A DNA stretch of 64,000 nucleotides from Papilionanthe hookeriana x Papilionanthe teres (GCA_022702705.1 CM040422.1:42953188-43017187); one strand, 5' to 3'. Numbered from the stretch's first letter, positions 33,437 through 46,284 are shown. Made by a program: numbers and translations. The notes: a model not told the origin generated them from the sequence alone.

Positions 33437-34640
33437 TTGGGTCGAGGATTTTACATCCAAGACTGCACTGCTTTAGGATTCTTTCCCTATTGCACTGAAA
33501 TACATCAAATTCAAACTTTTGGGTCGAGGATTTTACATCCAAGACCGCACCGCTTTAGAATTCTTTCCCTATTGCACTCTGAAGTACATCAAATTCAAAC
33601 TTTTGGGTCGAGGATTTTACATCCAAGATCGCACTACTTTAGGATTCTTTCCCTATTGCATCGAAGTACATCAAATTCAAACTTTTGGGTCGAGGATTTT
33701 ACATCCAAGACTCGCATCGCTTTAGTATTCTTTCTCTATTGACCGAAATACATCAAATTCAAACTTTTGTGTCGAGGATTTTACATCCAAGACTGCACTT
33801 GCTTTAGTATTCTTTCCCTATTGCACTGAAATACATCAAATTCAAACTTTTGGGTCGAGGATTTTACATCCAAGACCGCACCTGCTAGGAGTCTTTCCTA
33901 TTGCACTCTGAAATACATCAAATTCAAACTTTTGGGTCGAGGATTCTACATCCAAGATCGCATCGCTTTAGGATTCTTTCCCTATTGCACCGAAATACAT
34001 CAAATTCAAACTTTTGGGTCAAGGATTCTACATCCAAGACCGCACTGCTTTAGGATTCTTTCCTATTGCACTCTGAAATACATCAAATTCAAATTTTGGG
34101 TCGAGGATTTTACATCCAAGACCGCACCGCTTTAGGATTCTTTCCTATTGCACCTGAAATACATCAAATTCAAATTTTTGGGTCGAGGATTTTACATCCA
34201 AGACCGCACTGGCTTTAGGATTCTTTCCCTATTGCACTGAAATACATCAAATTCAAACTTTTGGGTCGAGGATTTTACATCCAAGACTGCACTGCTTTAG
34301 GATTCTTTCCCTATTGCACTGAAATACATCAAAATCAAACTTTTGGGTTGAGGATTTTTACATCCAAGACTGCATTGCTTTAGGATCCTTTCCCTATCGC
34401 AATGAAATACATCAAAATCAAATTCCTGGGGTTAAGGATTTTACATCCTAGACCGCATTGCTTTAGGATTCTTTCCCTATTGCGATGAAATACATCAAAA
34501 TCAAACTCTTGAGGTTAAGGATTTTACATCCAATACCGCATTGCTCTGAGATCTCTCCTCACTGTAGTGATTTAATCTGATCGATTCAATTTTCTTTCGA
34601 GGTTGAAGATGTTACATCTAAAACCTCAGAATTCCATTTT
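33437..34640 (+). repeat. ~82-bp tandem repeat array in B1 3' UTR
   Basis: About 15 units start at GGGTCGAGGATTTTACATCC (33439, 33521, 33605, 33687, 33769, 33852, 33934 and so on to about 34600). Period is 81-84 bp, with the last three or four units more diverged (GGTTAAGG instead of GGTCGAGG). The array lies between the last ORF and the PPT. Such 3' UTR arrays are known in Ogre/Tat elements and can seed satellite DNA. ORFs here repeat the same peptide (GRGFYIQD) and are artefacts. Confidence 0.92.
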
Positions 34641-34975
34641 TCATTTCAAATCAAATCTCTCAAATTAATCTTGACAAACTTCAATCTAAATTGAAATTCC
34701 AAATTAAAATCTAAACTCACACATCAAAACTTAAATTGAAACAAAATAAAATCTAAATCGAAATTCCCCAAGGTCATGTGATTTGGGATTCACCTCCTTT
34801 TCCTTTCCCCAGCGAGAGTTCAGGAATCTCCGGTTTAAGAGATATACTTGACACTCCCCAGCGGAAACTTTTCCACTTCGTCCTAAGTTTGTCACTTGGA
34901 CATCTGTGTTGGTTGTGTTGATCTCTTCGGTCAACGCCAATACGCGCGGTGTGCTCCGTCGGCTCACCACACCTA
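34641..34975 (+). other. End of B1 internal region
   Basis: Non-coding. It contains two CCCCAGCG blocks (about 34808 and 34856) and a GC-richer stretch just before the PPT. No gene seen. Confidence 0.55.
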
Positions 34976-34988
34976 TTGGGGGTCCATT
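34976..34988 (+). other. Polypurine tract of B1
   Basis: TTGGGGGTCCATT lies directly before the 3' LTR, the expected primer site for plus-strand synthesis. The G run is short and interrupted. Confidence 0.6.
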
Positions 34989-37358
34989 TGTTGACCTCAT
35001 TTTTGATGAGGTCTTCTCTTCTTCTCTTTAGTACTTAGGATCTAGCCTTAGACTTTTCCTTTCGACTATCTTAGAGGACTAGAATTGGGACCCACCTTTT
35101 AGAAATTCAAACCACTTCTAAACTCCCTGCAAACTCCACAAACTTGACTATAGACCCCTAATCACCTAGAGGGTTGAAATCAAATGTGGAAGTTTAAGGA
35201 TGAGTTCCTATAAGACTCTCTAGCCTTAGGACTGCCCTGGGTGGCATGGTCTGGTGAAGTGGCTGACTTACACACACACTACACTTATACACTACACTTC
35301 CACACACCTCCTAAAATCACACCCATACCCAACTTGACATCCTGACTCATGTAGGTGATTCACATGGATGGTCCTTAACCCCTAAGCCCTTGCTAAGAGG
35401 GTTAGGAACAACATAGTGAATGCCTCAAATGAGCCCCTTCATGGCTCATATGGGCTTGATATGGCTTCATGGCTCAACCAAAATGACTTCTTTCCACTTA
35501 CATCCACCCAATCTTCAATTTCCAAAATTTCAATTTTTGACCCCCGGGACCCTACACCCGCTTAGCCTACCCAAAACCCTTGAAATTACCCAAATTTCTC
35601 AAAAATTTCCAAATTACCCAAAATTCTCCAAAATCAATCCCAAACATTTCCACATCACTTAAATTGATCATCCATACCCAAAAATACCAAAAATTCCAAG
35701 AAAACCTCCCAATACCCTCCAAATACCCAAAATACCCCTCTTGACCCAAAAATCCAAAAATTCAGAAAATTCCCAGAAAATTCCAGAAAATCCCAAATAT
35801 TCCTAATTTCATTTTGTCCAACTACACCATGGGCCAATTTTGTCAATTTACCCTACTTTTGTCAAAACCCCCAATTTGGCCCATTTTAACCCAAAGTGAA
35901 CCCAATGTTAAACCAAACCTACCCAATTGACCCCAATTTTGGTCCAATTCAATTCTAAACTTCAATTCAACATCTCCAATACCAATCTAGACCAAATACA
36001 AGTCCAATTTGATTGACATTTGGATCCAATTTCACTTTTTGCTTAAAGCCCAATTTTGACCCATGACCCAAACCTAACCCAAACTCACCCAATTCAACTC
36101 CAATTAACCCCAAATCTTTTCTAAATCTTCCTTAACATTCCCACAAACAAAACACTAACATGATTTGCCCAAAATTTAGACCCAAACCCCACTCAAATTC
36201 AACCCAAAGCTAAAAGGCCCATTTTCGACCTAAACCCAAACCTAACCCAAATGAGCCCAAACCCCAAAATCAAAGCCCAACCAAAGCCAAAACCTCTTTG
36301 AAACACTCCCATAAACATTTCTCAACATTGATTTTTCATCAATTTCAACCCTAGCCCAACATTAGCCCAACTTGGCCCACTTGGACCCATATAGGCCCAC
36401 TTACCAAATAAACCCAAATTCAAACCAATTCAACTCCAAATCACACCAAATTGACTCCAAACCTTTCATAGAACATCCCTAAACCAATTATGACATTTAT
36501 TTGACAAATTTCTTCACAAAATCTTTACCCAAATGCCCATCCTAAAATCAAAAGCCCATTTCCCTTAAACTTTCCTAAAAGCCCACTTCCTTCAAATTCA
36601 AAAGCCCAAAATCTACCCTAAAGCCCACATGACATCTCCATTTGCCATCCACTTAATTAAAGCCATTACCTAAGTCCTAAATTCACCATCAAATTATTCC
36701 AAATCAAGTTTCATACAAATTTCCATCAAATTACCAAAAATTCTTAAAATCCATTTTCATGAAATTGACCAAACCTTTTCCCAAGCCAAAGGTGAGCCAT
36801 GCAAGCCATGGACAAGCCACATGAAGCCATGGAAGGCTTGACATGTGATCAAGCCATTAATGGCAAAAGGAGGGGCCCCTTTCCTAATCCTCCTTAACCC
36901 CTTTTTTACCTTAAGCATGTCACACACTAAACCATGCTTAGCCACCTCATCATGGATGGAGACCACACCATTCTCTCTGGTCGACCCAAGTGATCTTTTT
37001 CGGCCCAAGACCGGGCCTTGGGTGGTGAACCTAGCCCAAAACCATGGGTTGACTCATTTGAACCCAAAATGGTCTTCCCCCCATTCCATTTCAATCCAAG
37101 CTCTTTACACATGGCAATTGCCGATTGCTTGCACCAAGTCCCGACCGACCCACCCGACCTCGAGGGTGACCCATGCTCGGCCGGCCGACCACCGAGCCGC
37201 CGGAAAACACCATGGCCGAGAGCTCACATGTGAGCCCAACTCGGAATTCTCTCCCGCTGAGCCGCCTCATCCCCGGTGGCCATTGGAGTCGTTCTTCTCT
37301 TGCCAAGAGCAGCTGATCCCAAGCCCTAACTCTCCTCGGGAGGCCCTCCACCCTCTCC

Positions 37359-37366
37359 TATTTAAA
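37359..37366 (+). promoter_or_regulatory. TATA box, B1 3' LTR
   Basis: TATTTAAA in the same context as 16335, 2,370 bases into the LTR. Confidence 0.6.
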
Positions 37367-37786
37367 CACCACCCCTCTCGGCCATGAGAGGTGCCGAAAC
37401 AAACCTTAAGGAAACTCTACTAAAATTGTTCCGGACTCCTCCCCATACACGAGCACTTGATCCCCGGTGAGATCCCCCCGCCATTTCTTCTCTGCGAGCT
37501 CGATTTCGTAGTTGAAATTCCACCCAAAACCGGGACACTTCTCCACAGGTGAGCCAATCCCCAAATTGATTGGTTCTACACCTTCACTAGACCAAGGAAG
37601 GTGTCCACCGCAGCAAAAGCCCCATCTCCGAGCCACCCAGGTTGCTCCAGCCTCCAAGCTTTGTGGATCGGGCTTGGTCGAAATCACACCTAGACAATTC
37701 ACTGGACCGGAGACTTCATCCGGAGCTTGCCGGGATCCAATCGAAGGTGCAACAACTCTCATATCGAAGCCACACTTCTCTGAGCA

Positions 37787-37795
37787 AAGGTATGA
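37787..37795 (+). promoter_or_regulatory. Possible 5' splice site, B1 3' LTR copy
   Basis: AAAG/GTATGA, with GT at 37790, equivalent to the site at 16766. Confidence 0.4.
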
Positions 37796-40700
37796 ACTAA
37801 TTCTTCATCCCGAGCTTCTGGAGATTCTCCATTTCAAATGCTTTAATTTCAATGCATGATAACCGTATAGATGTGTTCGTCTCTTCAAGATGAATTCATA
37901 GAGCATAAGAACATGAAAATCCATTGAGTATCGAGTGAGATCTTAGGGATTTAGTGTGGACGGCTCTCGGGTGAGGACACTCGGGGACGATGAACGGATG
38001 CCGTCCATTCAATACACGCGCGGACGGACGGCTCAGATGGCGTCGGACCAGGAGACGGTACAAGAACCGCGGGGCCCAGAGCGCTGAGTCAGATGTCGGA
38101 GTCGAATGGGAGCGTGACGCGTGTGCGTTCGGAGATGCCGAGGATGAGTTGGCGCCGCGTGGATAAATAGAAAATTAGGGGTATTTTCTATTTATTTAAT
38201 TCCCTAAACTTCAAAAATTCATAACTTTGTGTAGAAAAATTAGAAAAATAAAATAAAAATACCCTCTTGCTCAGTGAACAGAGGAGAATAATGTGGAAAA
38301 GAAATCATTTAATTTCATCAAGTATTTTATTTTTTATAATTTATTTACTCTCTGCATACTTTTAATTCTCCATGCATGTATACAATTCACCATGGCATGA
38401 GACCATAGGGCTTTTGAAGCCTCTGAATTTGGGAACATTCCCTAAATTTTCCAAAGTCAGAAGCCATCCTTATGAAGAGTTATTGATTTTTCAAGTTCAT
38501 GCTACTGTTTTGAGTATTTTAATTCCAATAAATAGCATGTTGTGAAATAAATTCTAGGAAAATTCGATGATGTTCCTTATGACCAGAGAACCCTAGGAAA
38601 AATAGGTTTTGAGTTAGTTCACTTAAAACAACCCTAATTGGCTTAAACACTCAAAATATGTCTCTAATTAATTAGAGCTAACCATACATCAAATTGACTT
38701 GAAATCAATTCCCCACTGACCTTTAGGATCAGAGGAACCCACCATAAAAATTTGAGGTCAATTGGACTTGGTTAGCCCTACTAATTGGGTTGATTAAGCC
38801 ATTTAGTCATTTTAAACTTTAAAAATTCATAACTTTTAAAATACTTTTTAAAAATTCATCAAATTGGTTTTGGAGCCTCTCTGATATTAGGGGAATCTAA
38901 GAAAATTAAAATTTCAATTTTCTAAAAAAATTGATTTTTAATATTATTTTAATATTTTTAATAATTAAAAAATAATAAAAATCACAAAAATAATAAAATT
39001 CACCAAAATGTCACATTTTGAATTTTAATCACTTAGGAACAAACCCCATATTTTTCTTAGGTCTATTTAGTGAGATATTAAATTTTAAAGATCTAGGATA
39101 ATTTTAAAATTAAAAAAATATATATTTTCTAGCTTTTTCATTAAAATAATTATAATAAATCATAGAAAAATCAGAAAATTGCAAAATTTGCTTCTCTGAT
39201 TTCCTTGATATCAGAGAGATTTTTGAAAAATATAAAATTCTTTTTTCAACATTTATTTTATTTTTAAATTAATTAACACTCCAAAACTTAAAATAATTAT
39301 AATAAAAATAATATAATTCAAAAAATCACCAAAATTGGTCCAAGTGGTCCTCTGGTCATTAGGAATGTCCCCTAATTTTCTTAAGGAGAGAAACTTTCCC
39401 TTGGTCATATTATTAAATTTTCCTTGAAAATCTCTATTTTCTACCAAAAATAATTATATAAATAAATTAAATACAGAAAAATCACATTTTCTCCTCTCAT
39501 GACTTTATTGACATATGAGTGAAGTCACATGAAAATTTCAAGTACATTTGAGTTCAATTTAGTGAGTTATGAAATTATTAAGCTTAAAGGGTAAAGTGGT
39601 AATTAAAATTTTACCCTTAATTAAAACTTTAGGTTTAATAAAAAAAATTAATAAGTAAAATATTTGATCCTAATCTAATTTGGATGATTGAAATTTAAAT
39701 AATTAAAGGGTAGAAACCCATTAAGCAATTTAAAATGATTAAACCTTAATTAAATAATTGATTAAATTTGGAAGAATAATAAAATTGGAATTATTAAAAT
39801 AAGGATATTATTAGGAAGAGATTTATTCTTTAATTTAAAATTCCCTAAATTAATTATTTCATTAATATTCAATTCTTAATTAAAATTATAACTCAAATTC
39901 AAAACATTAAAAGACTTAATCATTAAACTAAAATTAAATTATTAAACTCTTTTAAAAATTTCAATTAAAATTAAAAATTAAAATTAAATTAAAAATTAAA
40001 TTAAATTAAGTAAATTAAATTAAATTAAATTAAATTAAATTAAATTAAATTAAAATTAAAAGTTGAATTAAATTAAATTAAATTAAAGATTAAATTAAAT
40101 TAAATAAACAAATTAAATTAAATTAAATAACTTAAATTAAATCAAATTAAATTAAACCAAATTAAAAATTAAATTAAATGAATTAAAATTAAATTAAATT
40201 AAATTAAATTAAATTAAATCAAATTAAATTAAAATTAAATCAAATCAAATTAATTTAATGTAACATCAAATCAAAGTAAATTGAATTAAATTGAATTAAA
40301 TTAAATTAAAACTCAATTAAATCAAATTAAATTAAATTAAGTTGAATTAAATATAACATCACCAAAGACATAAAGAATTCAAAATAAATCTAAAATAACT
40401 TGAACACTAATCTAAATTTAAACCCATTAATGGAAATTAAACTAAATCACAAACCATTGGAACACCAATTTACCCTCAAAAGCTTTAGTTATTATAACTC
40501 CTAAACAGAACATTAAATGAAATGTTACTTCACTTATAGGATATTCAAATGTCCTAGTTCACTGAAGTAAGATAACAACGAAACTTGAATTCTCGGACGA
40601 TTAATTCATTTGTATAATTAAACCCATTTGGACTTAAAACAATCCTAGAAATATTGAAAAGATGTTTAAGATTATTCTTAAGCACTTCCTCGATATGATA

Positions 40701-42474
40701 GGACATTTATAAGAACAATTGGACTTAATTGTTCTTTGATGAAGAAAATCGTCCTTAAACAAAAACACAAGGAATCTAGACGTCATAGGACATGACTAGC
40801 TATAGGATTAGGAATTTGGTAGAAAACCATAACCCTTACCTTAATTTTACCTAGGAACTTGCTTAAATATTCTAATTGTGTTTTAAGTGCAGCTTGGGAT
40901 GACGGGAAGACCCTCCGGGTACGCTTTTATTTTATTGCAATCTACTTTCTTGCAATTTACATTATTGCAATTTACTTAACTGCATTGCACTTACTTTTCT
41001 TGCATGATAAACAATTGTTGCATGAAAACTCACACCTTTAGGATAGCCCCTAAAACTGAAACCAAAACTAAGTTAAAAGTCATTGCAAGATAAAATTCAC
41101 CGCCACAACATTTCAAAATATAAAAAAACTCAAAATTTAATCACAAACGAACACAAAACTACAATTACAATTAAATTAAAACGTCCTGTTGGATGATCGG
41201 GAATACCTTGGATGATGTAACCTACGTGTTGCTAACGGGATTTCACTGGCCTAAATGAAAGTGTGGAACTCATCCAACTGAGTTTAGCAAATTCATCCGG
41301 ACTAAGTGAATCCGATAAAAATAACGATGCCGGAAGGATGGAACCGTGGGATCTTAACCGGTGTTGTTATAATCAACTTTAAGATTTGTTTTAATTAAAA
41401 CGTTAAAAACACTTGGAAATTAAGATTTTCTCTAAACCAAAACACTTTTCTCATCCCCTGATTTATGACTTCTAAAACTAAACCTCTGCAACAACAAGGA
41501 GCTCGGAGCATGGTGGGCAGCACGGCCATCGTCGTCGAGCAAAACTTGAACCTACATCGCGAAAACATTCCTAGAATTAAATAACAAAGCCATAGGACTT
41601 CGAGGTAATTTGCCTAGTGCAACATAAATCCTCAACCTTTTGTTAGGCATTTGCATTGCAAATTAAGCCCTAACCGGACTTAGGATTCCGAGGTAGTCGT
41701 TCGGTACGACATAAACCCTCACATCTTCGAGTGCATCCGCATGATCTGCGTCATGCAAATATAAGTCCTAATTAATTAAAATTGGCAAGATCAAAACATT
41801 TAAATAAACATTAGGACTTTCCTAAATCCAAACCAAACAATAGGATAGTCGGGAGATTACCGAAGTTCACTTCGAATCTGTAATTTCTCCTACTTTTCTT
41901 CCTTTGAATTCTCAAAATAAAATGTTCCAAATTTGATCCATTCCCTATTGAAACTCCAAAATTCAATCCTTTGAGAACTTAAACCTTGAAATTTTTGAGA
42001 GCAGAATTATTGATTATTATCGAGAGTTTTCTTAGGTGATTCCCGTCACTTAAGATGTAATTAACTATAGGGGCTTGCCCTTATAGGGAATTTTAAAGAA
42101 CCCCGGTAATATAAACCCTGCTTAATTCATTTATATTAAGCAGGGGAATTTGTCGGCTTATAAAATTGGTTCGCAGACCAAACGGATGTCACAAACCTTC
42201 TAGTTTATTTAATCGAGCCCCATCGTCAAGCAGATGGTGTCTATTCTTCGGGATAGATACACGGTTTGTGATGTGGTGCTCGTTTATATAAACTATTTGG
42301 GATGTGAGATCGGTTTGATTTCATATCTTAAAATTTTCAAATTTAAAATTATTTTCAAAAATCAAATACTACTTTTCAAATTATTTATTTTAATTAAATT
42401 AAAAATTCGCCGACAACTTCTGTTAGGCGACCCCCTTTTCAAAATAAAACACACAACCTAAAAATATGCCGACA

Positions 42475-42479
42475 AAGAA
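42475..42479. repeat. Right target-site duplication of B1 (AAGAA)
   Basis: Matches 13957-13961. Confidence 0.93.
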
Positions 42480-42852
42480 GCACACCATTTTTGTCCAAAA
42501 ATGGTTACTTATAAGATAGGGATGAATTTCCAAGAGTTTCCATAAACATCCCATCAAAAAGTCACCAAAACTCTTCAAATTTGAATTGAACCGACTTCGG
42601 GTGTCGGCGTCGCTCTATCGTGCCAATTAATTCTATGCTCTCTGGATTTGGGCGCCGGCGGCGTCAAAACACTTTTTCCACCATTTTGCTCCTTTTTGCT
42701 CCAGATTCGTTACTTTTTGCTTCTTTTCACTCTAATCACCTAAAATCATCATACCTGCAACAAATCATGAAAAATATCTTTCTTTAAAGTGCAATATCAC
42801 CAAAAAAGGGTAAAATTAGATAACAAAAATCATATATATTTTTAGTGCATCA
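42480..42852 (-). repeat. Solo LTR D, right segment
   Basis: This is the U3 side of the reverse-oriented LTR. A GC-rich block at about 42595-42670 (GGGTGTCGGCGTCG, GGGCGCCGGCGGCG) matches the GC-rich U3 block of the other Athila-like LTRs. It ends TGCATCA at 42852. Confidence 0.85.
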
Positions 42853-42857
42853 GTAAG
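42853..42857. repeat. Right target-site duplication of D (GTAAG)
   Basis: Matches 12680-12684. Element C sequence resumes here. Confidence 0.88.
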
Positions 42858-44360
42858 GTAATGAGATTGGACGAGTTAAAGGATGAATTAACCTCATTTA
42901 TCATATGTGTGTTTATGTTTGTGTTACAACTTTATATAAGACTTGCAGAACATTTTTATATTCCCTTACTGATACCTGCCATGCTAGTTAAACTTTTATT
43001 AAGTGAATTTCATTCTGGCATTATTAGTTTAGATTTACTTTCTACTGCATATTCTTCTATCCTAAAGAATACTTGTAAATGGTTTTGATAGACATTTGTG
43101 CTAGATAAAATTTCTAAATTACTTTTCTTTCTGCTTATATTTTTTGTACTGATGTTATATATGTTAAAAATTAAGTTTGGGGGTAGGAAGAAAAATAAAA
43201 TTTTAATGTGAAAACACTTCCTTTTAGTGTAATTTTATTACAAGCATGTTTTAGGTTAGATTTACTTTCTCCTACAGTCATTCTATCCTGATTATGCATG
43301 TATATGAATTTGATAGGATGTTGTACTAGTAAGTATACTTAACCTTTACTTTTTCTTCCTGCTAAATTTTATGGAATTAGCTGCAAAATGTTTTAAAATC
43401 TAAGTTTGTGGGGAAGAAAAATTTTTAAAATGTAACTTTATTTGTCCTCAGCTGCTTGTATTTAATTTGATATCACTTTTAAAATGACTTGTGGCATGTG
43501 GTGTTACCTTTAGGTTACTATAATTTTAATTTTTGTAATTTTAGAAAAATAATCTAGTTGAAATCCTTAGTGAAGAAACTGTTCTAGAGCTAAGATATTT
43601 TGTGGGAAACATTAGGAAAATGATTTTTTTAATTATGGTAGAAAGGAGTTTATATTTGAAAAGCTAAAATTCATAGATTTATACTTAATGAGAATTGAGT
43701 CTTTATTGAAAACATTTTTCAAACTAATACTTACACTTATAAAAAGTGAGGGAAAGTTTTGAGTTTTGGATTTTAGAGAGAGGATAGTGAAATTCAAAAT
43801 TATTAAAGGCCTATCCAGATATAGTAATCTTCACATAAAAAAGTGAAAAAAAAAGGATTAAAAATGACCCGAAAGAAAGGGAAAAAAAAGGTGAAAAAAA
43901 AGGGAAGGAAAAAAGGTGAAAAAAGAGGGATTGAAAATGATCCCAAAAGAAAAGAAAAAAAAAGAGAAAATAAGTAAGGAGAAGCCTAATAAAAAATTGG
44001 TTTCACTTAAATCTTTTTAAATGAAAAGACTTAAAAATAATTCTAAGCTTATTCTTATTTTAAAAGGTGTTGGTTAAATTGGTATAAATAAGTTGCTTAA
44101 ATTCTATTTTTATACTATCTATGAATCTTTAGTTTGACAATTTTCAATAACTTTTGAATTAAATAGAAAATCAGGTTCCTAAGTTGAAAATGAGATATTC
44201 TTACACTCTAGTCCTAGGTTGATTTGCTAGAATTTCTCCTATAATATACGATAAGATTTCTGAGACGAAATTATAGGAAACTCTTTTGAAACCCACAACC
44301 ACAAGTCAATATATTTTGTTTTTAACTTTATAGTGTTACTTGAGGACTAGTAACAGTTAA
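42858..44360 (+). other. 3' non-coding internal region of element C
   Basis: T/A-rich sequence with a long A/G-only-like tract at about 43835-43985. That tract is homologous in place and strand to the purine tract of element A. The 75-codon frame at 42861-43088 is hydrophobic but has no family match and is AT-driven. No gene is supported. Confidence 0.6.
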
Positions 44361-44373
44361 GTTCGGGGGATTT
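44361..44373 (+). other. Polypurine tract of element C
   Basis: GTTCGGGGGATTT directly before the TGATGC start of the 3' LTR. Confidence 0.8.
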
Positions 44374-46257
44374 TGATGCACCAAAAATATATACAGTTTT
44401 TGCTATATGATTTTACTCATTTTTTTGTGATATTAAACTTTAAAAGGAAGGTATTTTGTATGTTTTTTTTTTGTTTCAGGTACAAAAAATGGTGATTGGA
44501 GCAAAAGGAAGCAAAAATGGTACAATTTGGAGCAAAAAGGAGCAAGAAAATAAAATTTGGCCTGACACATTTCGATAAGTCTTTCTATGTTTAATCTCTT
44601 TTACACTTCTTGCATATTTTTTAATGAGATTACGCTTTAAAGAAAGGTTATTTTTATGCATATTTTGTAGGGATATCTGTCAGGAATGCAACGCAACTGA
44701 AATGGGGCGAATCAGAGCTGAAACGGAGCTAAAAGGAGCAAAATGGTGGAGCTACGCAGAATGGGCGCCCAAACCGGTGTCGGCTGCACAAGAAACCCGA
44801 GACCACAAAAAATAGGGCACCAGCAGTGCCCTATTCAATGCCAGTGGCGCCCAAGATAGTCTGGATGCGAAATTGAGATGTTATTGGCAATATACATCGA
44901 ATCTGGACGCTTTTTGGAAGGTTTTTTCATGCACCTCTTGGGAAATTAGTCCCTACACTATTTTAAACCGAATTTGAAGCCAAAAAATGGGGGAGATGTT
45001 AGGGAAAACGTGGAGAATTATTAGAGATCTTAGAATAGGAGTAGAAATGTAGATTGGTGAGGGGATTTTGAGAGAATCTGTAAGGGAATGTTCTAGTATT
45101 GCATGGATCTGCGGGAAACTTTATGGGAGAGATTTTCATTGTCCTTTCAAGGGAAAAAGCTAAGTATTGTGTTCTTCATTATCTTATGATTTTGTAAACA
45201 CTTATTTTGTGGATTTTCTTTGAAATGAAGTTATTCGTAGTGTTTTCTTCGTGCATTGTGATATCTTTCTCTTAATCTTTCTTCTTGTTTGGAAATAGTG
45301 ACACAAGAAAATTATGTCATTATTTTCATTCTACTTTTCTTTGCAATGAGTAGGATTCATTTTTAGGATATTGGGATGCTTTCTAGAAGAAGTTTAATTA
45401 TAAATGTGATGATTTTTACTTGCACTTTATTTACATTACAAAAAGGGCTCGTTGTATTGTTAAAATTCATTGTAATTGCATTGTCCCAAAAGGGTGGTGT
45501 AATTCTTAATAAAGTGGAACCACATTCAATTTCCATGAATGAATTGTGTAGTTCATGGGGATTGAGTGCAAATAAATAGGGAAATATGATTTCATGGGCG
45601 TCGAATTGGAGGTTTCAGGGTGACAAGCTGAGATCCCCAATTTGGTCCTAAGATTGGTAACAAAAGTTGAAGGTTAGCCTTCAGGTGAAGGGTAAGTGGG
45701 AGCTCCGTAGTGACAGCCGGTATCCTCCCAGACTAGCCTTAGATTTAGGAAGTAAGCCTAGGATTTGTCAATGTTCTTTATATCACTCTGAAGAGGGGGT
45801 ACTCGGAAGAGGGTAAAGAATAGGATTGCTCCTATTTGGCACATACAATATTTAATGCATCTCATTCCTATACATTATCCAATTTCTTACATGAGAATAA
45901 TAGTTTTTATTATCTCAAAATTCACAAAACTAATTTCCCCAAAAAGGGTTATCTTTAGAAGTAATATTTGCATTTAGGAGTAGTTAATATTCTTACATAT
46001 AATCATCTGCATTTAGGAGTAGTAGTTAGAAAAAACACTTATATCATCCTTCCAAACTAAGGTTGTTCATAGTAGACTTGAATTTGACTAAGAACCTTTT
46101 ACCTCGCTTCCCTGTGGGATCAATAAACGGGACTCCATTAGAGCTCTATATTACTTGATACGATACATATACTTGCGTTTGAAATTGTGACTTTACAAAA
46201 TCATTATAAATATATAAATCTGAGGTCATAAATTCTTATATATAAAAAGTTGCATCA
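44374..46257 (+). repeat. 3' LTR of element C
   Basis: This 1,884-bp LTR aligns with 7588-9453 and shares the same ends. Differences include an extra segment at about 44580-44660 absent from the 5' LTR, a missing ~20 bp near 45050, and no 24-bp duplication. The divergence shows an old insertion. Confidence 0.92.
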
Positions 46258-46262
46258 ACACC
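46258..46262. repeat. Right target-site duplication of element C (ACACC)
   Basis: Compare GCGCC at 7583-7587; the two G-to-A differences are explained by decay. The 22 bases 46263-46284 that follow are a short island of element A between C and B2. Confidence 0.6.
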
Positions 46263-46279
46263 TATGCTCCAACCAGCGG

Positions 46280-46284
46280 CACAT
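46280..46284. repeat. Left target-site duplication of B2 (CACAT)
   Basis: CACAT recurs at 53276-53280 on the other side of the solo LTR. Confidence 0.92.

Larger units (their letters stand above)
13962..42474 (+). mobile_element. Element B1: complete 28.5-kb Tat/Ogre-like retrotransposon with ALKBH-like ORF
   Basis: The LTRs (13962-21427 and 34989-42474) share TGTTGACC and GCCGACA ends and are flanked by the AAGAA target duplication. The internal 13.6 kb carries a PBS, a leader duplication, an upstream ORF, gag, protease, RT, RNase H, a second archaeal-type RNase H and integrase. These are followed by a 3' ORF with an ALKBH-like domain, a tandem repeat array and a PPT. The double RNase H, upstream ORF and PBS type place it in the Tat lineage near Ogre. 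LTRs of about 7.5 kb and a total of 28.5 kb are at or above the top of the range I know for Ogre (about 25 kb, LTRs 5-6 kb). The LTRs are almost identical, so insertion was recent, but every ORF is frameshifted. Confidence 0.95.
34989..42474 (+). repeat. 3' LTR of B1 (7,486 bp)
   Basis: Nearly identical to 13962-21427. For example, the ~115 bases from 38165 differ at about two positions from those at 17143. It begins TGTTGACC and ends GCCGACA. It includes the terminal hairpin (34993-35013), A/C-rich tract, TATA box (37359), donor-like site (37790), CpG-rich block, TTAAA array (about 39960-40345) and hairpin (42117-42144). The 180-codon frame at 36845-37387 lies upstream of the TATA box and is broken in the 5' LTR, so it is not taken as a gene. 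Confidence 0.93.
12685..42852 (-). mobile_element. Solo LTR D (Athila-type), split by B1
   Basis: The left segment 12685-13961 starts TGATGC and the right segment 42480-42852 ends TGCATCA, which together give an LTR of about 1,650 bp on the minus strand. The first ~150 bp match the reverse complement of the 3' end of the element C LTR (AACGCAAGTATA, then the CTCTAATGGAGTCC block). A perfect 5-bp target duplication (GTAAG) flanks it and no internal region is present, so it is a solo LTR left by recombination between LTRs. B1 later inserted into it. Confidence 0.88.
7588..46257 (+). mobile_element. Element C: pol-less Athila-like retrotransposon, interrupted by D and B1
   Basis: The 5' LTR is 7588-9453 and the 3' LTR 44374-46257; both begin TGATGCACC and end GCATCA. 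The PBS (9460-9477) and PPT (44361-44373) are in the expected places. Without the D/B1 insertion (12685-42857) the element is about 8.5 kb. Its internal region keeps gag (9709 to about 11050). It lacks the protease core, RT, RNase H and integrase, yet retains the post-pol motif (about 12080-12098) and the 3' untranslated part. It is therefore a deletion derivative that could only have moved with proteins supplied in trans. The LTR pair is clearly diverged, with indels, so C is much older than B1. Confidence 0.88.

Noticed and set aside
33437..34640. CRISPR-like look of a regular repeat array
   Set aside because: The units are contiguous tandem repeats of about 82 bp without unique spacers, in a plant retrotransposon 3' UTR.
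36845..37387. 180-codon plus-strand ORF in the B1 3' LTR
   Set aside because: It is upstream of the LTR TATA box, is broken in the nearly identical 5' LTR and in B3, and has no recognisable domain.
42861..43088. 75-codon hydrophobic ORF in the element C 3' region
   Set aside because: T-rich sequence naturally encodes Leu/Phe/Ile; no conservation evidence and no signal of an env gene.
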